NCBI GenBank assembly: GCA_963682175.1
Contig: OY821772.1
Location: 17,600,743-17,664,742, forward strand
Origin: Triglochin maritima
Lineage: Eukaryota > Streptophyta > Magnoliopsida > Alismatales > Juncaginaceae
Direction of reading: 5' to 3'
DNA length: 64,000 nucleotides
Both the position numbers and the translations under genes were made by a program. Shown in pieces: positions 1 through 9,381 of this stretch (its first letter is position 1; each line of letters begins with the position of its first letter). A model generated the notes under the pieces. The model was not told where the DNA came from. It saw only the letters and a list, made by a program, of their open reading frames with translations, and ran no database searches.

Positions 1-39
1 GATACCGGGGGATTGTCCCAGATTAACTTTTTCTATGGC

Positions 40-47
40 TATAAATA
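40..47 (+). promoter_or_regulatory. TATA box of element 1 LTR
   Basis: TATAAATA lies about 25 bases after a GGATTGTCCC block that is shared by the family A LTRs. The same box is at 5650-5657 in the 3' LTR. Confidence 0.7.
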
Positions 48-848
48 GAACTATTCATGTTCTATTGTAATCACCCATTCCTTGGTGGCATTCTCTCTAC
101 TTCGAGTAAGCCTTGGAGCAAAATCTTAAGGTGGAGAAGAATGTTACCTTCAATGTGAGTCACCTAATAAAATAATTTTTCCATTGTTTTGTTCTGATGT
201 TGTTTCTTTATGCATGCCTAGCTTAGTTTTATTTCTTTGATTCTAGGCTAAAGTAGTTAGAATGTTTCTTTTCTTCTTTAGTTTAATTGTTGGAGAGTAA
301 TGTCTAGTGAGTAGATCCATCCCTCTTTGGGGGTGGAGATGATGTTCATACATGCATTAAAGAATGGATATGAATGCTTTATATTTTGATTTTGTTGATA
401 AATGTGAATGTATGCTTGCTTGTTAGACTAGAATACTACACTTGATGGATTTTGCCACACGTCTTAGACACCTCCCATGCTTGTTTAGGTTCTGAAATAA
501 CCAACTTGTGTATATGAATGTTCATCAACTAGGTAGTGAATAGATTGATAGGTTTTGCCATAACCTTTAGACACTGCCTATGCATGAAAACACTACCTAC
601 ATTTGTGCCTATAGAATGCATTCTTCACCATCTTTTTACATGTGTGCACACACTCCACCCTTTAGGGGTTTTCCATTTCTGATTTCCAGCTTTCAATTTC
701 CCTTGCTTTCGTTTTCCTTATTTGATGCCTACTCGTTTAGTGTAGTTAGTCTAGTTTAGTGTAATCACAACTTCTTCCCCTCTTTTCCCACTTGCCTTCG
801 AACAAACCAGAGTCTACAAACCTCCTTTTGGATCGACCCGTATTTGCC

Positions 849-864
849 ACCGCTTCAACGCGGT
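849..864 (+). other. LTR 3'-end hairpin, family A
   Basis: ACCGC-TTCAAC-GCGGT forms a 5-bp stem with a six-base loop, 40 bases before the primer binding site. The stem changes in a compensatory way in other families (CGTC/GACG in D, CTGC/GCAG in B). Confidence 0.6.
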
Positions 865-903
865 CGTGCCTTGCGGTTAATTAAAATGTATTAAACAAGT
901 TTT

Positions 904-921
904 TGGCACCGTTGTCGAGGA
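904..921 (+). other. Primer binding site (tRNA-Asp type), element 1
   Basis: TGGCACCGTTGTCGAGGA differs at three positions from the tRNA-Asp complement TGGCGCCGTTGCCGGGGA seen intact in element 2. All three differences are G-to-A or C-to-T changes, as expected from decay of methylated cytosines. Confidence 0.8.
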
Positions 922-2021
922 GGTGCTCTGTCCAGACTATGGTTTGTGCATTTAATTTTTTGTTTTTAGTTTATTTTTGTTTCAGGGACATTGCAGCATC
1001 AAGGGGACACACCAGGAGAAATTGTGAGCAGAGAACGGCCTTTTGGACCGTCAATCATCGGTCTGAGACAGCCAATTGGCAGCCTTGTGAGCTTCGTTTG
1101 CTCCCATTTTTGTTCTGGTTGTTTGTTGTTTCAGTGTAGTAGTCTGGGAGTTCAATTTGTCATGTTTCAACCTGTAGTTAGCTCCCAGATTAATCAATTC
1201 TCCTTTTAAGACAATTTGGACCATAAAACTCAAAGCAAAAGATTAGACTTCTTGCCATGTAGGTCATGCATCATTTGTAAAACTTGCACGCATTTGTCTT
1301 TTCTTTTCTTTAAATTCTTGTTGTCGATTGCCGCCGAGAGGTACGTGCACCCATTCTCTCATTCATGCATGGTTAAAGCATGCATTAGTTAGTAAGGTGC
1401 ATCGGGACAAGAGTGAGGTGAGTGCTTGTTTGGTGAGTTGCTTGCTAGCCTAAGATTTCAAAATATCTTTAAGGGGCATCACCTATAGTCTTCAAAGATA
1501 AGGTGGGGGATTTCACCCCTCCCTTAGCCCGAAAAGCACACTCAAGGAAAGCCTTAATTTAAAAGTAAGTAGACATTGGCCTTAAGGAATTCGGACGCAC
1601 TAGGAGAGTAATCTAGTTGAGACTGTCATGACCTGATCGACGTCGCCTGCATTGTCGATAGTAAGAGGTACTGGATGTCTAGATTTGGTATCACTTTCTG
1701 GACATTGTGGTCTTCGTTGTAGGGAGGTGAGGCGTGTCGAGACTAGTAACCTCGAAATTAGGCGTTGTCTAGCCTAAGGACCCATAGCCTTAAGTTGTTT
1801 GAGTCGTGCTTGCTAGATTAAGCTTCTACCTTCTCCCATTACCCACGCTAGCTCTAGGGATTCTTCCCTTCTCCTCTGAGTCATCTTCTTCTCACCAACT
1901 TCTACGTTCTAGTCTCCTCCCCTTTACACTCTCTGTTAGCGTTTTAGGGTCGAGTCGAGCACTTTTTGCGAGCTTGGCCTCGTGGTGGTGAGAGTGATTG
2001 ACTCGAGGATTCTTTGTCGAG
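922..2021 (+). other. 5' leader of element 1
   Basis: This 1.1 kb non-coding leader is collinear with 9382-10485 of element 2. It contains two palindromes (1046-1063 and 1068-1085), a GGTACGTGCACCC block at ~1339, and a pyrimidine-rich tract just before the ORF. The short ORFs in it are not conserved and are not annotated as genes. Confidence 0.7.
1046..1085 (+). repeat. Twin palindromes in element 1 leader
   Basis: GACCGTCAATCATCGGTC (1046-1063) and ACAGCCAATTGGCAGCC (1068-1084) are imperfect self-complementary sequences about 130 bases after the primer site. A related palindrome sits in U3 at 5512-5527. Confidence 0.65.
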
Positions 2022-3539
2022 ATGGATGGTTACATTGGCGACCATCCATATCATTGTTGGGACCAGGACAATTCTCCCTGGTACTCCAGACCCATGCATC
2101 TTGGGGTGCCTCAGACAAATGCCCCGTATGGTTGGGACAATCTTCATTGTTTGACTGAGCAATCTTCATATTGGGGTAATATGAGTGACGCACCAACTGC
2201 TAGACCACCATCTAGTTACGTCGGATCGTATGTTGGTTCTCCAACTGAGACGTTGCAAGAACCTTTTGCCTCTATCATGCATGTGGTAGATGACATGAGT
2301 GCACCGGTGGCTCCAGTGGTCGTACCGTGTGACTGGTGTAGGTTGAGTGGTCATGTTATCGGGGAATGTTCTTATGTCCCCCCAGAGCCTGAGTATGAGC
2401 ATACCTTTTCCCAAAATGCTCAATATGACCATTACGCATCCGCGTACAACCCGAGAGGGATGGATTCGTGGGGAGACAATTCTTATTCAAATTCTTATAT
2501 ATCAATCCCACCCCAGTATCCTCCTTCTGAATATCCTGAATTCTACCAACACCCCATGACCAATCATTGGACTCATTCTCATCCCATCACCACCCAACCC
2601 ATCCATTTCCCAAATTCTGACATGAACCTCACAGTTGACCCCAAACTTGATTCTTTAGAACAAGCCCTCCAAACATTCATGGAAACCACTCAAAATGTGT
2701 TGAAGTCCAATCACGATTCCCTGCAAACTATGGAAATGTATGTGAGTCAAATTATACAACAATTAAGTAAACGTGAGGAGGGTGACATTTCTTGTCAACA
2801 TGAGGATTCATCTTTTGATATTGAACCACCACCAAATTCACAAATTCAAAGCACAATCTTTCAGAGTCAAACTCCTAGTCAGACTGACGGACTTGGGGTT
2901 TCAATTCACGATCACATTGTGGGGAATTCGATCCAAATTGAGAATAACATGGACCAACTTCATTATGAGTCGGCACAGGATTGTGCCGCATCTTTTTGTC
3001 TCGTGGCCCCTGAGCCACATGATCTTCATGTTGTGCCTCTTAAGGACTCACCTCTGGTGGAGCAAGTGCTCCCTAGTACCCTTAATTTCAAATGACCTGA
3101 TGAGAGTTTGTCTCTCACTATTGTTTCTGATTATCTTGGAAATGATGGAACATCAAACAACTACATTGCTAATGAGGGTATTAGGAGTTCCTTGGAAGAT
3201 ACCTTGGGTAAGAGACCCACTTTCTGTTCGCCTGGTGAGTCGGACATGCATCACAAGGTTCTTGACCTCGTTCCAACCCACCAGCCTATTGGTTGGAGAG
3301 TTTGGATTGTCGATCATAACTTCAGTACCGCAATGGCAGAAACTCTTCTTCCATTGCGCAATTATTCCCAAACTCTTGAGAGGTTTCAAGCTCTTTCACT
3401 TTGATCCTTTGAATGAGATGCTTTTGCATCCAATTCATGAACCTCTTCTTTCATCTTGTGCTCTTTGTGAGGGGGGGGGGGGGCAAACATGAGTATTCTG
3501 GCCGCCCGTGGTGTCATGTTCCCTTTCCAAGTGCATTGA
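2022..3539 (+). pseudogene. Deleted Gag-Pol-like ORF with CCHC zinc knuckle (broken copy)
   Basis: The ATG at 2022 opens on the same MDGY start as in elements 2 and 4. A CX2CX4HX4C knuckle starting CDWC lies near residue 103. Similarity to the element 2 ORF continues to its stop at 3537-3539. The frame is broken by a TGA at 3093-3095, a 1-base shift near 3385, and a run of 13 G at 3471-3483. No capsid, protease or integrase core is present. The second half contains a WRVWI-type segment that resembles the start of the RT domain of element 3, without catalytic aspartates. I read it as a dead copy of a non-autonomous element's protein. Confidence 0.8.
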
Positions 3540-3884
3540 CCCACTTTTGAGATTCCTATTTGATGTCCTTTGACAAATGAAGATAGGAACTTATTTTTGT
3601 ACATAGTTTTATTCAAAAAAACAAGATAGAAAAAAAGAGTACAATAAAAAACTCCATGAGGGAGCATTGATTGTTGTGGGCCCCAACCATTGTGTACTTG
3701 GGCCCCATTTCTTTCACGTATATATCTCCATTCTTCAGTATCTCACAGGTTTTGAGGGAATTCGGGGTTGTGTTCATCAACATGACTATGAAACTCTCAT
3801 TGTGCTTCATGTTGGTGAGATCTTTTCTTTCTCATGCATAAATCCATGTAGTATCTATGCTCACATTCATTGAGGACAATGCAT

Positions 3885-3904
3885 GAAGTAGGTGGGGGTG
3901 TTTT
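3885..3904 (+). other. Internal polypurine-tract-like site, element 1
   Basis: GAAGTAGGTGGGGGTGTTTT closely resembles the terminal tract at 5131-5143, but lies 1.25 kb upstream of it. It recurs at the same place in elements 2, 3 and 4. Confidence 0.55.
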
Positions 3905-4976
3905 ACGTGTGTACATAGTCGAGTCTTTTCTTTTGATGTTGTTTTCTTTTGTGTGCATTGTTAGGTCATGTTAGTGTGCTGCATTTAATATTGATATATT
4001 TGCTTTCCATGATCCTTGGGTGACTTGTCTTATTTTGCTTGCCTAGTGCTTTAAAATTTTCACATTTCTTTCAAAATCTTCATGTGTTTGCGAAAGAAAA
4101 TGTTTTGCTGGTTTCGTGTGTGCTTAGCATGTGCAAAACTGTTGAGAGGCAAAGTAAAAAGAAAGCTCCCAAAATTGTCTTGAACTTGATGCATTAGGAT
4201 ATCTAGTACAACGGCTTTAGGAATTATCTAGTCGTTAGGATGCACCCAAGTTTTCCCTCGGGGGGCGAGTAATCATAGGATTTCAGCACTTAAACATTTA
4301 AAGAAGTTCACACTGAACCTAGTGAGTCAATAATTCATGTCGGTTAATATAAGGAAATTTGTTGTAGTCAAGGACCCTTTAAATCTTGTTGTGAGACATT
4401 AAGTGTAGGGGTTTTGGTTCATGTGTAGATAAGAAATAAGTGAGTAGGTGTTCTCTCTTCTTGCACGGCTCCTATCACTCGGTAAATTAGGTCTGAGGGG
4501 ACTTTGTGCCTGGTGCTTTCGAGTCATCTGACTTGGGATGCACCGACCGAACACCCGTTACACGGGTGGTAAGGATTGCCCTATGTGGAGATTTGGGGAA
4601 AGGTGGACGTGCTAGTGTAAGTCCTTACAGGCAATGATGCACGAAACCTGACCCTGGGAGAATCAAACACCAACAAATATAATGCTCCAAAGAAAAAAGA
4701 AAAATATATAGAAAAGATGGTCAAATAAGAACCTTAATGGACCTTACACTTTGTATCACTTGAGGATGTTGAGGTTGTCCATGTCTTGCACTTAAGTCCT
4801 TAATTAACTTTCACGAATGATTCATTAGGCTAAGTGTGTGGACTGATTACATTTATAGAGTCGGCCCGTAGCATTACCGTGTCCAATGATCGACAAAATG
4901 AGCCATCGAGTCGTGTAGCTAGGTTGAATAATGCATCTTTGTTCGGATTTTATGGGTATATCCCCTGAAAACCCTC

Positions 4977-5044
4977 AGGAGACAACACTCCTCCTCCTTG
5001 GCGACAAGGAGGTTTAACGGCTTGTTGCACGTGCTAAGTGCAAC
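4977..5044 (+). other. Three-hairpin domain upstream of polypurine tract, element 1
   Basis: H1 4977-4992 is AGGAG-ACAACA-CTCCT. H2 4993-5012 is CCTCCTTG-GCGA-CAAGGAGG, an 8-bp stem with a GNRA tetraloop. H3 5024-5044 is GTTGCAC, seven-base loop, GTGCAAC. H1 and H2 abut exactly. Elements 2 and 4 have the same geometry, and element 4 shows compensatory base changes. Confidence 0.7.
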
Positions 5045-5130
5045 CGTGATTCCGACGAAAGTGAGTTAGGATTTCTTATTTTTCGTATGCTTTTCTCTTT
5101 CTTTGCTTTGCTCGGGACTAGCAAAAGTTA

Positions 5131-5144
5131 GATGTGGGGGTATT
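5131..5144 (+). other. Polypurine tract, element 1
   Basis: GATGTGGGGGTATT directly precedes the 3' LTR start TGATTGACATC. This is the expected plus-strand priming site. Confidence 0.75.
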
Positions 5145-6506
5145 TGATTGACATCATTTCATGCTTATATTTGTATCTTATATCCATTATCTTTCACCAA
5201 AACAATGCTACGTGACGAGTTTTATGTTTGAATTTCAGAAATAAATAGATTTGGAGAAGAGGCATAAAATGACCTAAAAGCATGAAAAAGGACTGAGTTG
5301 AGAGACTCAAGGACTAAGATGCAAGATCGAAGGACCTGAACGTAAGATCGAAGGAGCAATGAGCAAACAAGAATACTTCACACCATCATGAGGAGTATTT
5401 TGGCAATTCTATTCAGGTCGGAGCTCCAACAAGCGAAGTAGAAGCATCAAAGACAAACAAAGCCTTCTAGAAAAGCCAACAACAAAATCCAGAGTGATCC
5501 GAACACCATAAACCACCAATTGGCAGTCACTTTTGGTCCGGATCCGCTAAGATTTATGTGGGGGCGTGTATTAGTGTGTATTTAGTCTATTTCTGGTATT
5601 TGTTTAGTCTCATACCGGAGGATTGTCCCATATTAACTTTTTCTATGACTATAAATAGAACTCTTCACCTTCTATTGTCATCACCCATTCCTTGGTGGCA
5701 TTCTCTCTACTTCGAGTAAGCCTTGGAACAAAATCTCAAGGTGGAGAAGAATGTTACCTTCAATGTGAGTCATCTAATAAATAATTTTCCATTGTTTTGT
5801 TCTTATGTTATTTCTTTATGCATGCTTAGCTTAGTTTTATTTCTTTGATTCTAGGCTAAAGTAGTTAGAATGTTTCTTTTCTTCTTTAGTTTAATTGTTG
5901 GAGTAATGTGTAGTGAGTAGATCCATCCCCCTTTGGGGGTGGAGATGATGTTCATACATGCATTAAAGAATGGATATGAATGCTTTATATTTTGATTGTG
6001 TTGATAAATGTGAATGTATGCTTGCTTGTTAGAGTAGAATACTACACTTGGTGGGTTTTGCCACACATCTTAGACACCTCCTATTCTTGTTTTAGGTTCT
6101 GAAATAACCAGCTAGTGTATATGAATGTTAATCAACTAGGTTAGTGAATGGATTGATATGTTTTGCCATAACCTTTAGACACTTCCTATGCATGAAAACA
6201 CTACCTACATTTGTGCCTATATAATGCATTCTTCACCATCTTTTTACATGTGTGCACACACTCCACCCCTTAGGGGTTTTCCATTTCTGATTTCCAGCTT
6301 TCAATTTCCCTTGCTTTTGTTTTCCTTATTTGATGCTTACTCGTTTAGTGTAGTTAGTCTAGTTTAGTGTAATCACAACTTCTTCCCCTCTTTTCCCACT
6401 TGCCTTCGAACAAACCAGAGTCTACCCACCTCCCTGTGGATCGACCCGTATTTGCCACCGCTTCAACACGGTCGTGCACTTGCGGTTAATTAAAACGTAT
6501 TAAATA
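5145..6506 (+). repeat. 3' LTR of element 1 (family A)
   Basis: It starts TGATTGACATC at 5145 and ends near 6506, where the terminal CA appears mutated to TA (the 5' copy ends ..TTAAACA). One U3 palindrome lies at 5512-5527, the TATA box at 5650-5657, and the LTR-end hairpin at 6457-6472, whose stem is broken by one G-to-A change. Confidence 0.88.
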
Positions 6507-7050
6507 CATCCTCAACAATGTTTGATCAAATCTGGAATTAATCCATGATCTAATTATTCTCTTAATAATTCAGTCAAAAATCGTGTTGTTCGGTGAACTA
6601 AAATTTTCAATCGGTTGACCAAACCATTCGGTTTTACGCAAGTTCAGATGATCGGGAACTAGACGGTCGACCAAATATTCATAAGAAAAATTCCCTGGAA
6701 AATTTTGGTCGAACAACGTCATTCTCCGATCGATCGTTGACCCACCAAAACTTCTCCTGGTAAATCTCTTCGGACGACCTTGTCACTTTCGGTCTACCGT
6801 CATATCCCCAAGACAACTCCTGGATATTTTCTTTCGGTTGACCATTTATGTCAGGTTGACTGATCCCAATTAGCCAGGCACTCCAGAAAATTTCGTTCAA
6901 CCAATTACGTTATCCGATCTTCGTCTAGTCTACCGTTTCCAACAAACCCGGTCAACCGAACCCAAAATGGTGGACCATTTTGACCCTGATTTTGCCATTC
7001 ATGCATGTTTGGTAGACTGATAGCACTACGGTGTGAGTAAGGCCACTTGG
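6507..7050. repeat. Degenerate repeat with GGTCGACC/GGTTGACC motifs
   Basis: Motifs such as CGGTTGACC, CGGTCGACC and GGTCTACCG recur every ~60 bases between 6600 and 6960. The sequence resembles, in the opposite orientation, the array at 48050-48330 and the LTR-like region 46380-47750. The frame open on the minus strand over 6679-6900 is a by-product of the repeat. It is probably debris of an LTR element. Confidence 0.5.
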
Positions 7051-7148
7051 GAGTGTGACAATGATGAAATAAGTTTGTATTTGGAACTTTTTGTTGAGGG
7101 TTAGGGATAGCAAATTTTGTGGACGAAATTTATTCAAGGGGGCAGGGT
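7051..7148 (+). mobile_element. 3' end of the interior of a gypsy-type element, with polypurine tract
   Basis: GGACGAAATTTATTC is followed by AAGGGGGCAGGG and then an LTR starting TGTAAGACCC. This is the usual end of plant Ty3/gypsy (Tekay/Del-like) interiors. The translation here is decayed and no domain can be read. Confidence 0.5.
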
Positions 7149-7794
7149 TGTAAGACCCGCTCTCCTGATACTTTAATAAGTCCTTTTTCATCTGTTATAC
7201 TTGATTTTGATTTATATTATGTTTGTTTTTGCGATGTGTTATCCTTTTTTCGAGAAAGTTTTCGTTTTTGGGAAAAGCTTCCTTTTCCGGAATAGTTTGT
7301 TTCGGGAAAATTCCTCTTTGGTGAAAGTTTCCTTTTTGGGAGAAGTTTCCTTCTTGGTCGAGCGTGTGCGGTGCGGCAGGCGCGTGTGTAACTAGGCTCG
7401 ATCGATTTTACTTTGGGCATGTGAGGCTTTAGATTTTGATTTGTCTTTTCCACCTGGGCTGGTGCATTTGGAATTGATGAGTCATCAATCAAGGATGCAA
7501 ATATCATGGATTAGGAAGGAGAATTTGGTGGAAGCATGCGGAAGACTTATTGCATGATCTTGTGAATCTAAGAAGATTTGGTGCGATCATGGGCACATCT
7601 TGGGCTGATATTTTTGGGCCTGGTTTGGGTCAGCTTCTAGGAAGGTGCGTGGTGTTGCTCACAGCAGAAAGGGAGGTTTCTGGATGGAGAATTTGGTTGG
7701 GAATTGCGAGATCATGCTGAATTGGGATTTGGTGTTATTTGGTGCGCATGATTGGTGTGTGATTTGGAAGGTGGCACGTGCGGGTTTAAGTGGG
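7149..7794 (+). repeat. Gypsy-type (Tekay/Del-like) LTR, part 1 of 3
   Basis: It starts TGTAAGACCC. It is interrupted by element 2, whose target duplication GTGGG shows that the LTR resumes at 15148. A related LTR lies at 36151-38970. It contains a run of TTTCGGGAAAA- and GTTTCCTTTTTGG-like short repeats at 7245-7355. Confidence 0.55.
7790..7794 (+). repeat. Target-site duplication of element 2, left copy
   Basis: GTGGG here exactly matches 15148-15152, directly outside the two LTRs. Confidence 0.9.
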
Positions 7795-8163
7795 TGATTG
7801 ACATCATTTCATGCTCATATTTGTATCTTATATCCATTATCTTACACCTAAGCAATGCTACGTGACGAGTTTTATGTTTAGTTTTCAGGAATAAAGAGGT
7901 TTGAAGAGAAGAACCATGAAAGGGCCCAAAAGTAGCAAAAAAGGACTTAATTGTGAGACCTAGGGACTGAGATGCAATGGAGAAGGACCTGATCGTAAGA
8001 CCGAAAGACCTAAGAGCAAAACAGGAAACTCCACACCATCATGGGGAGTATTTTGGCAATTCGATTCGGGTCGGAGCTCCAACAGACCAAGTAGATGCAT
8101 CCAAGACCAAGAAACACTTCCAGCAAAGCCCAACAGAAAACCCAGACGGATCTGGGCTTTATA

Positions 8164-8202
8164 GGCCGCCAATTGGCTGTCTGGAACCGCCAATTGGCGG
8201 TC
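8164..8202 (+). repeat. Twin U3 palindromes, element 2 5' LTR
   Basis: GGCCGCCAATTGGCTGTC (8164-8181) and AACCGCCAATTGGCGGTC (8185-8202) lie ~120 bases before the TATA box. The 3' LTR has only one such unit (13971-13988). Confidence 0.7.
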
Positions 8203-8322
8203 TGGATCATGCCAGATCCACCCAAACTTCTCCTGGACTTGTATTAATGTTCGTTTAGGCTATTTTTGGTATTGGTTTAGTCCCACATCGGTGGATTGTC
8301 CCCGATTAGCTTTTTCCATGCT

Positions 8323-8330
8323 TATAAATA
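8323..8330 (+). promoter_or_regulatory. TATA box of element 2 5' LTR
   Basis: TATAAATA lies ~40 bases after the CCCACATCGG block. The same arrangement is at 14109-14116 in the 3' LTR. Confidence 0.75.
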
Positions 8331-9363
8331 GAACTCTTCACCTCCCATTGTATCCATCTCTCTCTTTGGTGGCATCTTCCCTACTAAGAGTGAAGCCTTG
8401 AAGCAAAACTATGGTGGAGGAAGAGCTGCTTGTAATTTGAGTGAGTTAATAATAGATGTTTTCTTTAGCTTGTTAATTCTTGCTTAGTTGATTTCCTTTT
8501 ATGTGTTTGCTTTATTGCTTGTTTTGTTTTATTTTTCTTTAATACTTCTTGCTTTCTTAGTTAACTTTCATTTCAGTATTATGCTTTCTTTTGTTAATAT
8601 AGTTAGTGTAATGAGTAGTGAGTAGTTCCATCCCCATTTGGGGGGTGGAGAAATATGTGATATAATCATGTAGTGTATTAAGTGTGTCTTATCTTTATCC
8701 CTTGAGCTTTATATGATTTCCATAACCATCTAATGGGTTTTCACTCTTATCTTTGATATGCTAATGCTCTTGAATGAAGCTTAGCTTATGCTTTGATTAG
8801 TGGACCTATTTTATGGGGAATGATAAGGTTAGGATATGGATGAAGTTAATGTTGGAAACACAATTTGTAGTGTATGTGCTCTTGTTGCCTTTACCTTAGC
8901 TAATGTCTTGTATGTTTTAATGATGTAGTCTTATCTTAATTCATGTGGAGGCATAGTAGGGTCTAGTCTTTATACTTGAGTTCATTTAGCTTCATTCCAA
9001 TTATTGTCTTGTATGTTTTAATGATGTAGTCTTATCTTAATTCATGTGGAGACAAAGTTGGATGTAGTTTTATGATTTCATGCACTACATGTTGTGAGGA
9101 GCTTAATTGAACACACACACACATCATCATATTCACATTAGTTCTCTACCCCCTATGGGGTTTAGTTTTTCTTGCTTCTTTTCTATTTCCATTTGTATCT
9201 TAATGTAGTTTAGTGTAATCAATACATCCTTTCTCTCCTTCTTTTACCTCTCACCTTCGAACAAACCAATCGTCGACACACCTCCCAGTGGACGACCCAT
9301 ATTTGCCACTGCTACAACGCGGTCGTGCACTTGCGGTTAATATAAAACGATCAATCAAGTTCT

Positions 9364-9381
9364 TGGCGCCGTTGCCGGGGA
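9364..9381 (+). other. Primer binding site (tRNA-Asp), element 2
   Basis: TGGCGCCGTTGCCGGGGA is fully complementary to the 3' end (with CCA) of plant tRNA-Asp. This primer is typical of Athila-like gypsy elements. Confidence 0.92.

Larger units (their letters stand above)
1..897 (+). repeat. 5' LTR of element 1 (partial, family A)
   Basis: This aligns base for base, with scattered substitutions, to 5611-6506 of the 3' LTR, so about 465 bases of its 5' end lie outside the window. It holds the TATA box and ends in CA at 897. The last 120 bases carry the end block common to all gypsy-type LTRs in this window: a GACCCGTATTTGCCAC block, then the hairpin 849-864, then a TTGCGGTTAA block. Confidence 0.9.
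3540..5130 (+). other. 3' non-coding region of element 1
   Basis: There is no credible ORF here. It is collinear with 11980-13587 of element 2 and, in reverse, with 23425-24982 of element 3. It holds an internal polypurine tract (3890-3900) preceded by the conserved CATTGAGGACAATGCATG block, and a three-hairpin domain (4977-5044). Confidence 0.75.
1..6506 (+). mobile_element. Element 1: non-autonomous gypsy-type LTR retrotransposon, 5' end outside window
   Basis: Two related LTR copies (1-897 partial, 5145-6506) flank a ~4.2 kb interior. The order is LTR, tRNA-Asp-type primer site (904-921), leader, one broken Gag-Pol-derived ORF (2022-3539), long 3' non-coding tract, polypurine tract (5131-5143) and LTR. 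No integrase or complete RT is present, so it must depend on a helper. LTR ends, leader, ORF and 3' tract all resemble element 2, and the non-coding parts resemble the autonomous element 3. The left target duplication lies outside the window. Confidence 0.88.
7795..9357 (+). repeat. 5' LTR of element 2
   Basis: TGATTGACATC...TCAATCA, 1563 bases. Twin palindromes lie at 8164-8202, TATA at 8323-8330, and a ~55-base internal direct repeat with 101-base spacing at ~8902-8956 and ~9003-9057. The LTR-end hairpin is at 9308-9323 (ACTGC/GCGGT, with one wobble pair). It is very similar to the 3' LTR, apart from one extra 21-base palindrome unit. Confidence 0.93.

Noticed and set aside
2773..3492. 239-codon frame overlapping the element 1 ORF
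   Set aside because: It is the +1 shadow of the real frame. A similar shadow in elements 2 and 4 follows from nucleotide similarity alone. The tail of it after 3385 is the true frame following a 1-base shift.
6679..6900. 73-codon minus-strand frame as a gene
   Set aside because: It follows the GGTCGACC-type repeat, has no domain, and is not conserved in the similar array at 48050-48335.
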